From assembly GCA_049596455.1 (NCBI GenBank), contig JBMYLP010000010.1, positions 1-55,203 on the forward strand: a stretch of DNA of 55,203 nt, written 5' to 3'. The DNA comes from UBA7446 sp049596455. Its GTDB lineage: Bacteria > Bacteroidota > Bacteroidia > Flavobacteriales > Flavobacteriaceae. Below are positions 43,501 through 51,741 of the stretch, piece by piece; the stretch's first letter is position 1; every line of letters begins with the position of its first letter. The notes under the pieces are model-generated. The model had not been told where the DNA came from. It did not search any database and saw nothing but the letters and a program-made list of their open reading frames with translations. A program made the position numbers and the translations under genes.

Positions 43501-44866
43501 TATGCCTTTGAGAAAACTGCACTAGCACCGGATTGATACGATCTTCATCGTTTTGTCCATGACGCATAATTTCAATATACAAGTCGTCAGCAAATTGTTC
43601 TTTCCACCACAAGAGGGCTTCTTCGGCTTGCTTTTCACCAACATTAAGCAGCTTTGACGGCACTTCGCCATAGACATTTCCGGTAAGTACAATAATGTCT
43701 TTTTTGTACTGTTGAATTAAATTTCGATCCACACGAGGCACGTAATAAAATCCCTGAGTATATGCCAGAGAAGATAATTTGGATAAGTTTTGATATCCTG
43801 CTTTATTTTTTGCCAAAAACACCACTTGATAGCCATCGTCTCTACGACTTCGGTCTTGATGATTTTCACAAACATTAAGCGTAATCCCAACAATGGGCTT
43901 TAGCGGCGGTCTTTGGTCATCTTCTACCCGTTGAGCATTTACTTGTTTGACCGCTTTTACAAAATGAAATGCGCCCATAAGATTGCCCAAGTCTGTGAGA
44001 GCCACAGCAGGCATATCGAGTTTGTCTGCGGTTTGGGCAAGTTCATTTACCCGAATAGTGGACTGCAACACCGAAAATTGTGATAAGGTGTGCAAGTGTG
44101 CAAAGGGCAAATCCGAAACAGGCTGTGTGGGTGGTGTAGCCGTTTGGGTTGGCGGTTGCGCTTGCTGTACAAGTTTGGCTGATGCCGCTTTTAGGTTTTG
44201 ATGTGTTAACCCTACAAGGGGGACTTGATCTGGATAGGAATCTTGAATTCGTCCCACCAAAGCAGCAGCATCTTCTACGCTGTTATAAGAACATTTGTTT
44301 TGCCGAATAAGCTCCAAAAACACGCGCGCCGTGGCTTCAACATCTGCGGTAGCGTTATGTGCTTCTTCAAAACTTTCATCAAAAAGATGCTTGTATAACT
44401 CTGTTAGCGTTGGCAGTTTAAATTTCCCGCCTCTACCTCCTGGAAGTTGGCATAGGATTGCCGTATCTTCAGTACATGTGTCTAAAACGGGAATAGTGGT
44501 AACGGAGGTGTTGCGTTGAAGTCGGTGTAGTTCTGCCCCAATGATATTTACATCAAATCCTACATTGTGTCCTACAACATACTGTGTTTTTGATAGTGCT
44601 TTTTCAAATGCGGTTAATACATCGGAAATAGAAGTACCTTGCTTTTTTGCTAATGCGGTGCTAATGCCATGAATTTGTTCAGATTCAAAAGGGATATCAA
44701 AACCATCTGGGGTAACAATAAAGTCTTTGTGTTCAATGAGGGTTCCGCCTGCGTCATGAAGTTGCCAAGCAAGTTGAATACAGCGTGGCCAGTTCTCGGA
44801 ATCCGAAATGGGAGCATCCCAGCGTTTGGGTAAACCTGTGGTTTCGGTATCAAAGATTAAAAACAT
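40535..44866 (-). CDS. dnaE: DNA polymerase III alpha subunit with N-terminal exonuclease
   Basis: A 1443-residue replicative polymerase. Residues 1 to about 195 form a DnaQ-like DEDDh exonuclease (FDTETTG at 5-11, VGHNVGFD, and HNATADVEAT), followed by a Gln/Thr/Pro-rich linker and the PHP domain (FAHLHTLSQFSVLQ). The polymerase core contains GPGRGSAAGSVVAYCL and the catalytic PDIDIDFDDEGR. The C-terminal part carries the HhH and OB regions (KEVVGIYLSGHPLDDFAP). The fusion should put proofreading on the same chain. I start at ATG 44866; the frame beyond offers only TTG. Confidence 0.95.
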   Translation of the reverse strand: MFLIFDTETTGLPKRWDAPISDSENWPRCIQLAWQLHDAGGTLIEHKDFIVTPDGFDIPFESEQIHGISTALAKKQGTSISDVLTAFEKALSKTQYVVGHNVGFDVNIIGAELHRLQRNTSVTTIPVLDTCTEDTAILCQLPGGRGGKFKLPTLTELYKHLFDESFEEAHNATADVEATARVFLELIRQNKCSYNSVEDAAALVGRIQDSYPDQVPLVGLTHQNLKAASAKLVQQAQPPTQTATPPTQPVSDLPFAHLHTLSQFSVLQSTIRVNELAQTADKLDMPAVALTDLGNLMGAFHFVKAVKQVNAQRVEDDQRPPLKPIVGITLNVCENHQDRSRRDDGYQVVFLAKNKAGYQNLSKLSSLAYTQGFYYVPRVDRNLIQQYKKDIIVLTGNVYGEVPSKLLNVGEKQAEEALLWWKEQFADDLYIEIMRHGQNDEDRINPVLVQFSQRHNVKLVATNSAYYLKQDEANAHDILLCVKDGEKQATPIGRGRGYRYGLPNQEYYFKTAEQMREAFADLPQALESISEIIDKVTPFDLARDVLLPKFDIPTQFVSQEDANDGGKRGENAYLRHLTYEGANERYTNLNDELKERIDFELSVIENTGYPGYFLIVQDFIAAARNMGVSVGPGRGSAAGSVVAYCLKITNIDPIKYDLLFERFLNPDRVSLPDIDIDFDDEGRSKVMDYVIEKYGANQVAQIITYGTMAAKSSIRDTARVLDLSLGDADRVAKLVPNMKLKKIFNSDDKALKENLRADEFTRVAQLKAIAEGNDLEAETLKQAQVLEGSLRNTGIHACGVIITPDDITEFVPIATAKDSDLYVTQFDNAVVEDAGLLKMDFLGLKTLTLIKDTVKLVKYRHDIDLDPDTFPLDDAPTYALFQRGETVGIFQYESAGMQKYLRDLKPNVFEDLIAMNALYRPGPLEYIPSFVRRKNGQEEITYDLPAMEQYLKQTYGITVYQEQVMLLSQSLAGFSKGQADVLRKAMGKKIFALLEQLKPQFLNGGEERGHSRETLEKIWKDWEAFASYAFNKSHSTCYAWVAYQTAYLKANYPAEYMAAVLSNNMNDIKQVSFFMEECRRMGISVLSPDVNESFYKFTVNDQGAIRFGMGAVKGVGHAAVKTIVENRKEKPYSSIFDLTQRIDLRAANKKSFESLALAGGFDSLSSAHRAQYFHHNGDGVSFVEKALRYGAQHQENEQSAQVSLFGADSAASIPTPTLPDCEPWGALHTLKQEKEVVGIYLSGHPLDDFAPAMKHFCNAKVGLFNDLEPLVNKEVSFGGMVGEVEHRVSKNGKGWAIFSLEDFEESYEFRIFGEEYLKYRHFLVSDSFIHVKALVREGWLNRETGKRGEPRLQFNAFQQLQDTLATYTKKITLRLDVVHMDEQLLKFLEKLFKENKGDHKVDMTFYETEDKLKLTTASRKVKVHVGESLLAALDEYPVAYKLN

Positions 44867-44940
44867 ACACAAAGATTAGCCCACTAATTTAACGAAGTTA
44901 TAGGCGAAATGGGGCGCATCAAAACATGAAGTTATTAACG

Positions 44941-44971
44941 TTTGGTGAAAACAAAAAATAGTGTAGCTTTG
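44941..44971 (+). promoter_or_regulatory. Canonical promoter of rpsP-rimM
   Basis: TTTG (44941-44944), 19 bases, TAGCTTTG (44964-44971) fits the Bacteroidetes vegetative promoter exactly. The transcript should begin near 44977, giving a leader of about 40 bases before rpsP. Confidence 0.85.
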
Positions 44972-45017
44972 CCACGCATTAATAACACGGGTTTCGCACC
45001 CCAAAATTTAATTTGAT

Positions 45018-45869
45018 ATGCCAGTAAAAATTCGACTTCAACGACACGGTAAAAAAGGAAAACCCTTTTATTGGGTAGTAGCAGCAGACTCACGCTCAAA
45101 ACGAGATGGACGCTACCTAGAAAAAATAGGAACTTACAATCCTAACACAAATCCAGCAACGATAGACATACAGGTAGATCGTGCAGTAGATTGGCTTCAA
45201 AATGGAGCACAACCCACAGACACCGCAAGAAACTTGCTTTCTGAAACGGGTGCACTACTTAAAAATCACTTGGTGAATGGAGTGCGCAAGGGTGCTCATT
45301 CTGAAGAAGATGTAGAAACAAAATTTGCTGCTTGGGTAAGTGATAAAGAATCACGCCAAGAGGTGGCAAAAGATAAGGTAGCAAAGGCTAAAGCTGATGA
45401 AAAAGCCAAAGCACTTGCTGCTGAAAAAGAAATTAATGAGAAGCGCAAAGCAGATGCGGAAGCAGCTATTGCGGAAGCAGAAGCAGAGGCTGCAGCAGCA
45501 GAAGCACAAGCCGAAGAAACTGCCGCTGAGCCTGCCGAAGAGGTTGCTGAGCCTGCCGAGGTTGCTGAGCCTGCCGAAGCAACAGAGGAGGCTGCCGAAG
45601 CAACAGAGGAGGCTGCCGAAGAGGTGGTAGCAGAAGCTACTGCAGAAGATGCTCCTGCCGAAGAGGTTGCTGAGCCTGCCGAAGCAACAGAGGAGGCTGC
45701 CGAAGAGGTGGTAGCAGAAGCTACTACAGAAGATGCTCCTGCCGAAGAGGTTGCTGAGCCTGCCGAAGAGGTTGCTGAGCCTGCCGAAGTGGTTGCTGAG
45801 CCTGCCGAAGAGGTTGCTGAGCCTGCCGAAGCAACCGATGACAAAGACACAGCAGAAGCTGCTGAATAA
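45018..45869 (+). CDS. rpsP: 30S ribosomal protein S16 with long acidic tail
   Basis: Residues 1 to about 85 are S16 (PVKIRLQRHGKKGKPFYWVV, RDGRYLEKIGTYNPN). The protein continues to 283 residues, against about 80-90 in most bacteria. First comes a Lys/Ala-rich helix (about 110-160), then over 100 residues of Ala-Glu-Pro-Val repeats (EEVAEPAEATEEAAEEV). Bacteroidetes S16 proteins often have extensions, but this one is long and repetitive. It has its own canonical promoter and leads into rimM after three bases, the usual S16-RimM pair. Confidence 0.93.
   Translation: MPVKIRLQRHGKKGKPFYWVVAADSRSKRDGRYLEKIGTYNPNTNPATIDIQVDRAVDWLQNGAQPTDTARNLLSETGALLKNHLVNGVRKGAHSEEDVETKFAAWVSDKESRQEVAKDKVAKAKADEKAKALAAEKEINEKRKADAEAAIAEAEAEAAAAEAQAEETAAEPAEEVAEPAEVAEPAEATEEAAEATEEAAEEVVAEATAEDAPAEEVAEPAEATEEAAEEVVAEATTEDAPAEEVAEPAEEVAEPAEVVAEPAEEVAEPAEATDDKDTAEAAE
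45525..45850 (+). repeat. In-frame tandem repeats in the rpsP tail
   Basis: Nested units: a 21-base GCCGAAGCAACAGAGGAGGCT-like unit repeated near 45576-45617, an 84-base unit starting at 45621 and again at 45705 with almost no difference, and several GAAGAGGTTGCTGAGCCTGCC units to about 45826. All periods are multiples of three, so the frame is kept. Confidence 0.85.
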
Positions 45870-45872
45870 TCC

Positions 45873-46406
45873 ATGCGTGTTGAGGACTGCTTTTTTGTGG
45901 GCACTGTCGTCAGTAAATACAGTTTTAAAGGAGAAGTTTTACTTAAACTTGATACCGACGAACCTGAGCAGTATCAATCCGTTGAAAGCTTATTTTTAGC
46001 ACAAAACAATACGCTAATTCCCTATTTTGTTGTCAAAAGCAGTATGCACAAACCTGGTTTGTTGCGTCTAAAACTCGAAGATATTTCATCTGAAGAAGAT
46101 GCCAATCTGCTCCTAAAAGCAAAAGCCTACTTACCATTATCCGAATTACCTCCGCTTTCAGGAAATACGTTTTATTACCACGAAGTCATTGGGTATGCCG
46201 TTGAAGATAAAAATCTTGGCAAACTTGGTAACGTTATCCGAGTAAATGAGCACACAGCACAAGCCACTTTAGAGGTGGATATTGACGGAAAAAATGCACT
46301 GATTCCAATAGTAGATGACATCATTCTACAGGTGGACAGAAGCGCCAAAACACTTCACGTAAGCACACCTCCGGGATTGATTGATTTATACATTCAGGAT
46401 GTATAG
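45873..46406 (+). CDS. rimM: Ribosome maturation factor RimM
   Basis: A 177-residue two-domain protein: an N-terminal beta-barrel (FFVGTVVSKYSFKGEVLLKLDT) and a C-terminal PRC-barrel (YYHEVIGYAVED, then ALIPIVDDIILQVD). RimM helps assemble the 30S head and binds S19. It lies three bases after rpsP; eight bases overlap the TonB-dependent receptor gene. Confidence 0.94.
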   Translation: MRVEDCFFVGTVVSKYSFKGEVLLKLDTDEPEQYQSVESLFLAQNNTLIPYFVVKSSMHKPGLLRLKLEDISSEEDANLLLKAKAYLPLSELPPLSGNTFYYHEVIGYAVEDKNLGKLGNVIRVNEHTAQATLEVDIDGKNALIPIVDDIILQVDRSAKTLHVSTPPGLIDLYIQDV

Positions 46407-48321
46407 ACTTTTATGTCTTTTTTGTTTTTCAGGACTACTTGTACAAAGCCAAGTGCAGCAATTAGACGAAGTAGTATTAAGCGCACAACGACTAAAAAGT
46501 GATATTCAACCGCTAAGTGCTACAATCGTTTCAGACAGTTTGAACCTAAATTTCACACAAGAAATAGGTGGACTATTGCAACAAATTCCCAGTCTGTTTG
46601 TCAGCAGTCAGCAAAACTTTACGCAAGACACTCGTATTGCCATTCGTGGGTATGGCGCACGTGCCACTTTTGGGATTCGTGGCATCAAAGTTTTGTTAGA
46701 CGGTATTCCCATTACTACGCCAGACGGACAAACCCAATTGGATCATATTCCGCTGTCGCAAATAGGGACTATTGAAGTGCTTCGTGGGCTTTCAAGTGGC
46801 TTATATGGCAACGCCTCTGGCGGTGTGATTTCGCTACAGAGTGCACCTATCATTTCAGAAACTAATATAGCCGTTGCCTTAGGAGATTTTCAATCGCAAT
46901 CGTTAATGGCACAATGGAGCAAAGCACAAGAAAAAAACCGATTTCGTGCTATAGTGGCACATCAAAAGCAACATGGTTACAGGGAATGGAGTGGGTTTGA
47001 AAACACACTTGTTTCGCTATCAAATGAGTTTGATTTAAAAAACAGTAGCACATTAAACATCGATTATTCATTTTTCAATAGTCCATATGCGTATGATGCA
47101 GGAGGGCTTACCCTTACGCAAGTCAATGAAAATCGCAAGCAGGCGCGTCAAGCCAACCTAAACTACAACGCTGGCGAGCGTGTGCAACAGCATCAACTCA
47201 GCGCGCGACTGGAAACAAAAAATTGGCAATCGTATGCGTTCTACACACGTAGGCAATTGGATGCTCGGTTGCCCTTTGTGTATGGTGGTCAAATTGATTT
47301 AGGACGAGATTATTTTGGTTTAGGAACGCAAACTTCTGGAACCAAAAACAAATGGCTTTGGCAATACGGCATAGAGAGTGCAGCACAACATGATGCGCGT
47401 ATTCGATTTGAAAACAATATGGGTGCTAAAGGCGAAGAAACACTACATCAAAACGAGCGCTTTTACAGCCTTGGGGCGTATGGGATTACAGAATTTAGCT
47501 ATTTGGATTGGCGATTACGAACTGCGCTTCGTGCAGATATGCATCGCATAACCTTAACTGACTTTCTGGACACAAATACAGGTAAAAAAGACTTGGCAGC
47601 GGTCTCGCCTAGCATTGCTATCCATCGAGAGTTTTCAAGATTTTTCAGTAGTTATGTGCGTTGGGGTACCGGCTTTGAAACGCCGTCGCTGAATGAGCTG
47701 TCGGCAAATCCCTCTGGAAAAACAGGATTTAATAATGCGCTTGAGCCCCAAAAATCGTCCGAAACAGAGCTTGGTATTTTATTTCGGAAAAAGAAGTTTG
47801 ATGCGTCATTGACATTTTTTTACACCAAAACCAAAAACGAAATTTTACCCTTTGAGTTGGAAACCTTTCCCGGGCAAAACTTTTATAAAAACATTGGGCA
47901 AACCACAAGAAAAGGAATAGAATTAGAGGGAAATTGGCAGTTTGCTATATCTGGAAATTTGACGTTTTCATACAGTCGCGGACACTATCAAACCGAAACA
48001 AAAAAAGAACTGCCAAACGTTCCAAAACATCAATTTGCAACCACTTTACAACAACACATAGGCAAAAGCACGCTGGCGCTACACACCAGGTCTGTTGGGG
48101 CGCGCTTTGCGGATAACGAAAATAAGGTGCCCGTACCGCATTTTTGGACAGCAGATGTAACCATTAAGCATAATTGGCGAAAATCTGCACTTGTCATTGG
48201 AGTAAACAATATTGCTGACACGCAATATTTTGATAATATTCGTATCAATGCCTTTGGCGGAAGATTTTACGAGCCTGCCGCCACACGACAAGCATTTTTA
48301 CGTGTTGTGGTTTCCTTTTAA
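46399..48321 (+). CDS. TonB-dependent outer-membrane receptor
   Basis: A 640-residue receptor with a signal peptide (LLCLFCFSGLLVQSQ), a possible TonB box (LDEVVLSAQR) and a plug domain (IPSLFVSSQQNFTQDTRIAIRG, then LSSGLYGNASGGVI), followed by a 22-strand-type barrel ending in an aromatic residue (VVVSF). No carboxypeptidase-like N-terminal extension, so it belongs to the simpler siderophore/metal-type receptors; the ligand is unknown. ATG 46399 overlaps the rimM stop by eight bases. Confidence 0.9.
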   Translation: MYRLLCLFCFSGLLVQSQVQQLDEVVLSAQRLKSDIQPLSATIVSDSLNLNFTQEIGGLLQQIPSLFVSSQQNFTQDTRIAIRGYGARATFGIRGIKVLLDGIPITTPDGQTQLDHIPLSQIGTIEVLRGLSSGLYGNASGGVISLQSAPIISETNIAVALGDFQSQSLMAQWSKAQEKNRFRAIVAHQKQHGYREWSGFENTLVSLSNEFDLKNSSTLNIDYSFFNSPYAYDAGGLTLTQVNENRKQARQANLNYNAGERVQQHQLSARLETKNWQSYAFYTRRQLDARLPFVYGGQIDLGRDYFGLGTQTSGTKNKWLWQYGIESAAQHDARIRFENNMGAKGEETLHQNERFYSLGAYGITEFSYLDWRLRTALRADMHRITLTDFLDTNTGKKDLAAVSPSIAIHREFSRFFSSYVRWGTGFETPSLNELSANPSGKTGFNNALEPQKSSETELGILFRKKKFDASLTFFYTKTKNEILPFELETFPGQNFYKNIGQTTRKGIELEGNWQFAISGNLTFSYSRGHYQTETKKELPNVPKHQFATTLQQHIGKSTLALHTRSVGARFADNENKVPVPHFWTADVTIKHNWRKSALVIGVNNIADTQYFDNIRINAFGGRFYEPAATRQAFLRVVVSF

Positions 48322-48353
48322 TTTTGGGTATATTTAGACAAAATTAGCTCCTA

Positions 48354-49478
48354 ATGAAAAGCGTAATTCCTGGTTTTCTAACATTATTAGTTTTTGTGCA
48401 ATTTTCATGTGCTCAAGTAGAAAACACTCCTCCCATAAAGACACCTGATTCCAAAAAATACACCCCTGAGCTTGTAGTGCCTAATGTAGAAATTCCATGG
48501 GGCATGGTTTTTTTGCCAAATGGCAGTTTGCTTTATACCGAAAAGGAGGGGAAACTAATTCGTTTTCAGTATGGAAAAAAGAATGAAATTTCGGGGCTTC
48601 CCACCACCTATGTTCGCGGGCAAGGCGGATTGATGGGGTTGGCAATACATCCCAACTTTGAGCAAAATAATCGGATTTATTTTGCCATGGCAACGCCAAA
48701 TGAAGATGCTTCGGGTGGAAACACTGGGATTTACTCCGCAACACTTCTGGACAACTCCCTTAAAGATGTAAAACTGCTTTACAAAGCTGAACCTGACACA
48801 AAGAAAGGGGTTCATTTTGGCTCTAGAATTGTGTTTGACAAGGAGGGGTATTTATACTTTTCTATTGGAGATAGAGGGGAGCGCGATATAAACCCACAAG
48901 ATATTACACGTGACAATGGGAAAATTTACCGTCTTAATGATGATGGCAGCATACCAAATAACAATCCGTTTGTTGGTGTTGACGGTGCAAAAGAAGCCAT
49001 TTACTCCTATGGCCATCGTAACCCACAGGGGCTGACCCTACACCCTGAAACAGGTGCACTTTGGGAACATGAGCATGGACCGAAAGGGGGTGACGAAATA
49101 AATGTCATTGAAGCTGGAAAAAACTACGGCTGGCCTAAAATCACTTATGGTAAAAACTACGTAGGGACTTCAATTACTAAAAATCGTTCCCTACCCGGCA
49201 TGGAGCAACCGTTTTACTATTGGGTGCCGTCTATAGCAACTTCAGGAATGGCGTTTGTTACAGGAACTAAATATCCAGATTGGAAAGGCAATCTGCTGGT
49301 TGGATCATTAAAAAAAACGTATTTGGAACGACTTACCATTCGCAACAAAAAAGTTGTGGCACGTGAAAAAATAACAGACGGCATAGGGCGTGTTCGTGAT
49401 GTGATTATAGGTCCATATGGCTATATACATATTGCCGTAGAATTTGAGGGGATTTATCGTCTTATACCTAAAAACTAA
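48354..49478 (+). CDS. PQQ-type glucose/sorbosone dehydrogenase, lipoprotein
   Basis: A 374-residue lipoprotein (Cys19 in VQFSCAQ) with a six-bladed propeller of the soluble aldose dehydrogenase family: EIPWGMVFLPNGSLLYTE, GLMGLAIHPNF, HFGSRIVFDKEGYLYFSIGD with the catalytic His, YSYGHRNPQGLTLHP and EHGPKGGDEIN. Such enzymes oxidise aldoses in the periplasm with PQQ. PQQ synthesis genes are not in the window. A strong terminator follows. Confidence 0.9.
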   Translation: MKSVIPGFLTLLVFVQFSCAQVENTPPIKTPDSKKYTPELVVPNVEIPWGMVFLPNGSLLYTEKEGKLIRFQYGKKNEISGLPTTYVRGQGGLMGLAIHPNFEQNNRIYFAMATPNEDASGGNTGIYSATLLDNSLKDVKLLYKAEPDTKKGVHFGSRIVFDKEGYLYFSIGDRGERDINPQDITRDNGKIYRLNDDGSIPNNNPFVGVDGAKEAIYSYGHRNPQGLTLHPETGALWEHEHGPKGGDEINVIEAGKNYGWPKITYGKNYVGTSITKNRSLPGMEQPFYYWVPSIATSGMAFVTGTKYPDWKGNLLVGSLKKTYLERLTIRNKKVVAREKITDGIGRVRDVIIGPYGYIHIAVEFEGIYRLIPKN

Positions 49479-49479
49479 A

Positions 49480-49503
49480 AAAACGGCTTCGAAAAGCCGT
49501 TTT
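49480..49503. terminator. Bidirectional terminator
   Basis: AAACGGCTT and AAGCCGTTT pair around CGAA. On the plus strand it ends the sugar dehydrogenase gene. On the minus strand it is followed by a T-run and ends the short transcription unit at 49523-49697. Confidence 0.88.
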
Positions 49504-49522
49504 GGTTAAAATAAACTTGGGT

Positions 49523-49600
49523 TTATTTTTTGTCTTCTGCAAGCATAGCCGCAGCGTGACCTTGGTTGTGAGCTAATGCTACTATAATTTTATCGTCCAT
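49523..49600 (-). CDS. 25-codon ORF with its own terminator
   Basis: On the minus strand an ATG at 49600 opens a 25-residue frame that starts MDDKIIVALAHNQGH and ends AEDKK before TAA, 20 bases ahead of a terminator. The frame is open for a further 24 codons upstream without an ATG, GTG or TTG, so the ATG is the only visible start. The peptide would be one mostly hydrophobic/Ala helix with charged ends. No homologue is recognised. It lies downstream of the DEAD helicase gene and of a structured RNA segment. It may be a real small protein, or the transcript may act as RNA. Confidence 0.4.
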   Translation of the reverse strand: MDDKIIVALAHNQGHAAAMLAEDKK

Positions 49601-49643
49601 AATTTCTATGTTTTTGACGTTAAACTTATTGTAACGATTGATC

Positions 49644-49697
49644 CGGGTGCGTTCTCTCCACCCGCGACTATATTATAAAACCCAGTCCACACGGGTT
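49644..49697 (-). ncRNA. Possible switching RNA leader before the short ORF
   Basis: On the minus strand three complementary segments follow each other: ACCCG (49692-49696), CGGGTG (49659-49664) and CACCCG (49644-49649). The middle one can pair either with the first (with an inner GACT/AGTC stem, 49684-49687 with 49666-49669) or with the third, but not both. Mutually exclusive stems are typical of riboswitches and attenuators. I recognise no known motif class. A further hairpin, GTGAATT/AATTCAC, lies at 49707-49724. Confidence 0.4.
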
Positions 49698-49787
49698 ATA
49701 CATAACGTGAATTATTAAATTCACAAAATAAATGTACAAAAAATTTTGATATAATAAAAATTGTGACTTATCTAAACTTGGACTCCT

Positions 49788-51503
49788 TTATTTTTTCCTG
49801 AATCTTTTTTTTGATTTTTTGGTATTCTCTTTCCTGCGTTTCTTGCTGTAGCTTTTGGGGCTATTGTTTCTTCTTTTTGAAAAACCATCGCCCTTTTGCA
49901 GATGCTGTCCTCTTTTATCTGACAAGCGCACATGAATCGAGCGGCCCTCTAAGGCTAGGTCGTCAAATGCTGCCAATACATATTCTTTTTTGTCGATAGC
50001 TGTATTAAAATAGGCGTGATTTTCCATCACATCTACATGATAAACATCATCTGCTTGTAGCGACAAAAAATCGACTAAAAATGACTTTAAATGCTTCCAA
50101 TTATAATCATCTCTACTCCCAATATTGATGGTATATCGGGCGTCAGCATCTTTTTTTGAATGGTTTTTGTCCGATGCTATTTTTGAAATACTATTCGATT
50201 GTTTTTGGTAATAGGAATTAAGTCTATTAAACTCTACCGACATCAACTTCTGTATCAGTTCCGCTTTTGAAAACGCATCAAAAATATTTGTCGCATCTGT
50301 CAAATAGGCGTTTATGTCTGGGTCAACTTTTGTGGATTTAATTTTTTCAGCAAAATGATATAACTGCTTTGAAAGTATAGCATTCACATCGGGAATTTCT
50401 TGCGCTGAAATTTTTGCATTAATAATCCGTTCAAGCGTTCTGATTTTTCCCAATTCGCCTTTGGTAAGGATAATCATAGAGGTTCCTGAACTGCTAGCAC
50501 GTCCTGTTCTACCGCTTCTGTGTGTGTATGTTTCTATTTCGTCTGGCAACTGATAATGAATAACATGAGAAATGTTATCTACATCAATGCCTCGAGCTGC
50601 AACATCTGTGGCAACAAGGGTTCGAATCTGCTTGGCACGAAAGGCCTTCATCACCAAATCGCGCTGGTTTTGACTAAGATCCCCATGCAACGCTCCAGCA
50701 CTATACCCATCTTCAATAAGTTTTTCGGCAACCCGTTGTGTATCACGCTTTGTTCGGCAAAATACAATAGAATAAATATCGGGGTGGGTATCTGAAAGCC
50801 GCTTAAGTGCATTATACCTTTCCCGACCTGCAACTAAATAATACTCATGCTTAATATTTGTAGAAGCAGCGTTTTTTCTACCAACGGTTATCTCTAATGG
50901 GTTATCCATAAACTCTCTCGCAATCCGAGCTACCTCTTTGGGCATTGTGGCCGAAAAAAGCCAAGTCTGCTTATCACTAGGTGTATGAGATAGTATATTG
51001 GTTATATCTTCTTTAAAGCCCATGTTGAGCATTTCGTCTGCTTCGTCAAGAATGCAAAAACCAATAGATGAAATATTCACGTATTTTCTTCGAATCATAT
51101 CCTGCATACGACCTGGAGTAGCCACTAAAATTTGTGCGCCTTTTTTGATTTGTTTGGCTTGATCATTAATACTGGCACCTCCATAAACCGATACAATATT
51201 TAGCCCTTTAATAGATGAGGCGTATTTGGTAAGCTCTTTACTTATTTGCACACACAACTCACGTGTAGGGGCTATAACAAGTCCCTGCGTTGATTTACTA
51301 GTGGTGTCTATTTGCTGAAGCATGGGTAGCCCAAAGGCGGCTGTTTTTCCTGTTCCAGTCTGCGCCAATACCACAATATCTGTTTGCTTTTCTAATAATA
51401 TGGGTATTGCTTTTTGTTGAACTTCGGTAGGAGATTGAAAGCCTAAGGCACTAACGGCCTCTAAAAGTTTGGGTGAAATCCCCAAAGATGAAAAATCTGT
51501 CAT
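49788..51503 (-). CDS. DEAD-box RNA helicase
   Basis: A 571-residue helicase: AQTGTGKTAAFGLP (motif I), PTRELCVQ (Ia), TPGRMQD, LDEADEM (II), FSATMP (III), ARGID (V) and HRSGRTGRASSSG (VI). A region of about 80 residues (around 455-530) resembles the DbpA/DeaD RNA-binding fold (INIGSRDDYNWKHLKSFLVD), and the end is strongly basic. It unwinds structured RNA, probably in ribosome assembly or at low temperature. ATG 51503 is chosen; the earlier TTG at 51515 lies next to a -7 box. Confidence 0.93.
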   Translation of the reverse strand: MTDFSSLGISPKLLEAVSALGFQSPTEVQQKAIPILLEKQTDIVVLAQTGTGKTAAFGLPMLQQIDTTSKSTQGLVIAPTRELCVQISKELTKYASSIKGLNIVSVYGGASINDQAKQIKKGAQILVATPGRMQDMIRRKYVNISSIGFCILDEADEMLNMGFKEDITNILSHTPSDKQTWLFSATMPKEVARIAREFMDNPLEITVGRKNAASTNIKHEYYLVAGRERYNALKRLSDTHPDIYSIVFCRTKRDTQRVAEKLIEDGYSAGALHGDLSQNQRDLVMKAFRAKQIRTLVATDVAARGIDVDNISHVIHYQLPDEIETYTHRSGRTGRASSSGTSMIILTKGELGKIRTLERIINAKISAQEIPDVNAILSKQLYHFAEKIKSTKVDPDINAYLTDATNIFDAFSKAELIQKLMSVEFNRLNSYYQKQSNSISKIASDKNHSKKDADARYTINIGSRDDYNWKHLKSFLVDFLSLQADDVYHVDVMENHAYFNTAIDKKEYVLAAFDDLALEGRSIHVRLSDKRGQHLQKGDGFSKRRNNSPKSYSKKRRKENTKKSKKRFRKK

Positions 51504-51512
51504 AAGATTTGG

Positions 51513-51520
51513 CAAATGTA
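51513..51520 (-). promoter_or_regulatory. -7 box before the DEAD helicase gene
   Basis: TACATTTG on the minus strand matches TAnnTTTG and ends nine bases before ATG 51503, so the leader would be only a few bases. This supports the shorter start. The remaining 51521-51741 contains nothing else recognised. Confidence 0.45.
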
Positions 51521-51741
51521 GCCTAAATATATTAGAGGAGTTACTGAGAGTTGTTGCTAACTTTGAGTTTAAAAATTTTCTATTTAATCACTCAAAAGCG
51601 AAGTTTTGAAAAAAACAGAACCTATGGCTTAAGGTTACAAGCTGAACACAAGAACTCATAGTGTAATTTCTTAACATTAACGTTTAATAATAATAGAGTT
51701 AATTTAAACTACATCTCGATATTCACTGTTAAATTTATGTT

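Noticed and set aside
45296..45904. A 202-codon Ser/Ala-rich frame on the minus strand inside rpsP
   Set aside because: It is the mirror of the repetitive S16 tail; its low-complexity composition follows from the repeats and it has no independent support.
49514..49784. TAAACTTGG occurring on both sides of the small RNA unit, like a target-site duplication
   Set aside because: A nine-base match is likely by chance in such an AT-rich region, and no terminal inverted repeats or transposase are present.
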